Origin: Halochromatium glycolicum
GTDB taxonomy: Bacteria > Pseudomonadota > Gammaproteobacteria > Chromatiales > Chromatiaceae
DNA: 64,000 bases
Direction: 5' to 3'
Assembly: GCF_016584085.1 (NCBI RefSeq)
Contig: NZ_NRSJ01000001.1
Coordinates: 1 to 64,000 of the forward strand
A program made the position numbers and the translations under genes. Below are positions 62,546-64,000 of this stretch, piece by piece (the stretch's first letter is position 1; every line of letters begins with the position of its first letter). The notes under the pieces are model-generated. The model worked only from the letters and a program-made list of their open reading frames with translations, did not search any database and was not told the DNA's origin.

Positions 62546-62548
62546 GAA

Positions 62549-64000
62549 TCAGGGTCTCCCGCCGAGCCAACGATTCAGGGAGAGTACTGGGTAGATCAAC
62601 ACCAGCACAAGACTCAGCGTATAGAGGGCCGCGGGCGGATAAAGATCGATCTCGGCGAACCGAAAGATGGATAAGGCAAGCGAACCGTAGCCGAATGGCT
62701 GCAGGACGAGGGAGAGGGTCAGCTCCTTCGACGTGATCACAAATACGAGCAGAGCGGCAATCACCAGCGGTCCGCGGATTTGGGGTAACAATACCCTTAA
62801 GAGGCCGTGGAGTCGGCCGCGACCTGCGCATCGCAATGCGTCATCAAGCCTTGGAGAAACACCGGCAAGACCACTCTCAATGCTGAAGGACGCAAAGGCG
62901 GTGAAACGCAGTGTCGTCGCCAACAGCACCAGCAACAGGGTGTCGGCGAGCCACGCGCCTCCTGCGGTTTGATAGCTCCAGCCGGTCAGAAACAACAACG
63001 CAATGGCCAGTGCGATGGCTGGCATGCCGTACGTCAGACTCAGTACCGAAAGGATGCCGAGACGCCAGTGGGGTCCATCGGCGGCGCGGGCCGTCAACGC
63101 AAAGAAAAGTCCGAGCAGCAATGTCAACGCTGCCGTGCCGATGCCCAGGAGCAACGTATTCAACAGGTCGCCATAGAGTTCCCGGAGTCGGAAACGGTCG
63201 ATTGCCTCGGCGGCCCAGGCCAACAGCCAGAGCATCGGCCAGGCGAAACCCAAGAGCACCGGCAGCGAGCAGGCGGCGGCTGCCAGCCAGGCGAGCGAAA
63301 AAGAAAGATGCTGGCGCTCTGGCGAGCGCGGTCGATTGGTTAGGGTGGTAAAACTGCGCCCTTGGGTAAGCCCTCCGTAGGCCGCCACCAGCAAGAGCGG
63401 TAGCAGGGCCGTCAGCAGTGCCAACTGAGCGGCTAGGGCCTGATCATACTGGGAGAACCAGGCTCGGTGGACGGCTATGGTCAGCGTGCGCAAACCGAGC
63501 GCGCTGGCGGTACCGAAGTCGCTTACGACCTCGACGACCACTAACAGTACTCCCAAGAGCATTGCCGGCAGCGCAAGAGGTAGCAGGATCTGCCAAGTCG
63601 TGCGCCAGCGGCCGACGCCCAAGGTCCAACCGGCCTCGAGGTAGCCGGCCGTCTGCCGGCGAAAACTGGCTTGCGTCAACATGTAGATATAGGGATACAG
63701 TGTCAGCGCTAACAAGAAGGCGGCGGCGGGGGGGGATTCGACAACGGGCGACCAGTCGAAGCGATGAGAGAGCTCCCGGTAGACGATCGCTACGAGGTAG
63801 CTTGGGAGCACCAGTGGAAGCGCTAGCGCCGAGTCCAGCAGGCGTCGTCCTGGAAACTCGAAGAAGGTCGTCAGCCAGGCGCCACCGACCCCGATCGGCA
63901 GCGCCAGCATCGCCGCTGCGGCCGCCAGGAGCACGGTGGTGGCGACGTAGCCTGGCAGCACGGTGTCAGCCAGCCGCCATAGCGCCGCCGTCTCCAGCGG
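62549..64000 (-). CDS. ABC transporter permease (iron-type, FbpB-like), cut by window edge
   Basis: 483 residues are visible, without the start: the frame stays open to 64000, and the codons before the GTG at 63961 read PLETAALWRLADT, as in the middle of such proteins, so that GTG is not the start. About ten transmembrane helices remain, in two halves, each with an EAA-type loop (the second near AGVSPRLDDALRCAGRG). FbpB-type permeases (over 500 residues) have two fused halves. No substrate-binding protein is in view; it may lie upstream. The substrate is inferred to be iron(III) or a similar ion. Confidence 0.85.
   Translation of the reverse strand, partial: PLETAALWRLADTVLPGYVATTVLLAAAAAMLALPIGVGGAWLTTFFEFPGRRLLDSALALPLVLPSYLVAIVYRELSHRFDWSPVVESPPAAAFLLALTLYPYIYMLTQASFRRQTAGYLEAGWTLGVGRWRTTWQILLPLALPAMLLGVLLVVVEVVSDFGTASALGLRTLTIAVHRAWFSQYDQALAAQLALLTALLPLLLVAAYGGLTQGRSFTTLTNRPRSPERQHLSFSLAWLAAAACSLPVLLGFAWPMLWLLAWAAEAIDRFRLRELYGDLLNTLLLGIGTAALTLLLGLFFALTARAADGPHWRLGILSVLSLTYGMPAIALAIALLFLTGWSYQTAGGAWLADTLLLVLLATTLRFTAFASFSIESGLAGVSPRLDDALRCAGRGRLHGLLRVLLPQIRGPLVIAALLVFVITSKELTLSLVLQPFGYGSLALSIFRFAEIDLYPPAALYTLSLVLVLIYPVLSLNRWLGGRP

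Overview
The window is GC-rich DNA from what looks like a gammaproteobacterium. The clues are IS21, IS1595 and ISAs1-type elements, a PEP-CTERM-like sorting tail, an NtrB/NtrC-type pair and an ebo-type metabolic cluster. A purple-sulfur-bacterium-like (Chromatiaceae) host is my guess, not a demonstrated fact. No tRNA, rRNA or CRISPR array was recognised.

Left third (1-34 kb): accessory, surface-protein region. An IS21-family element (istB-istA) enters from the left edge and has inserted into an IS1595-type transposase gene. Then come a small secreted protein with a PEP-CTERM-like tail, a 2740-residue secreted PKD/alpha-barrel/FN3/Ig/PASTA/RHS protein, a scrambled ISAs1-type remnant, a 2304-residue FG-GAP/Ig/RHS protein, a 3986-residue PKD-rich protein and a small lipoprotein. 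The last three are closely packed and look co-transcribed. A decayed second copy of the PEP-CTERM-like gene follows, cut off by a degraded second IS21 end. The same IS21 end occurs in the same orientation at 2697 and 34001, so it brackets the whole 31-kb block.

Middle (34-53 kb): on the minus strand, a coupled trio of a radical SAM enzyme with a CX14CX2C cluster motif, an O-methyltransferase-like protein and a YdjY-like protein. On the plus strand, a DUF3303-like protein, a VTT/DedA-like membrane protein and a histidine kinase/sigma54-activator pair. A sigma54-like promoter lies just downstream of the activator and ahead of a myo-inositol-phosphate synthase whose NAD-binding motif requires a non-ATG (probably CTG) start. 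A run of largely overlapping genes follows: a membrane protein, a secreted squalene-cyclase-like alpha-barrel protein, three membrane proteins, and a MoxR/DUF58/BatA-like/VWA set.

Right (53-64 kb): an ebo-type cluster (TIM-barrel isomerase, EboC-like UbiA prenyltransferase, EboA, EboB TatD-like hydrolase, EboE, EboF phosphodiesterase). No eboD-type sugar-phosphate cyclase is seen in the window; the inositol-phosphate synthase 11 kb upstream may fill a similar cyclitol-forming role. Facing it on the minus strand is an ABC importer (permease cut by the window edge, ATPase). It is followed in the same run by a 116-residue membrane-anchored peptide with an N-terminal RGFTTNSSSYTEW block and a PqqD-like/radical SAM/SPASM maturase. 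This looks like a peptide-modification system and is the best candidate for something undescribed.
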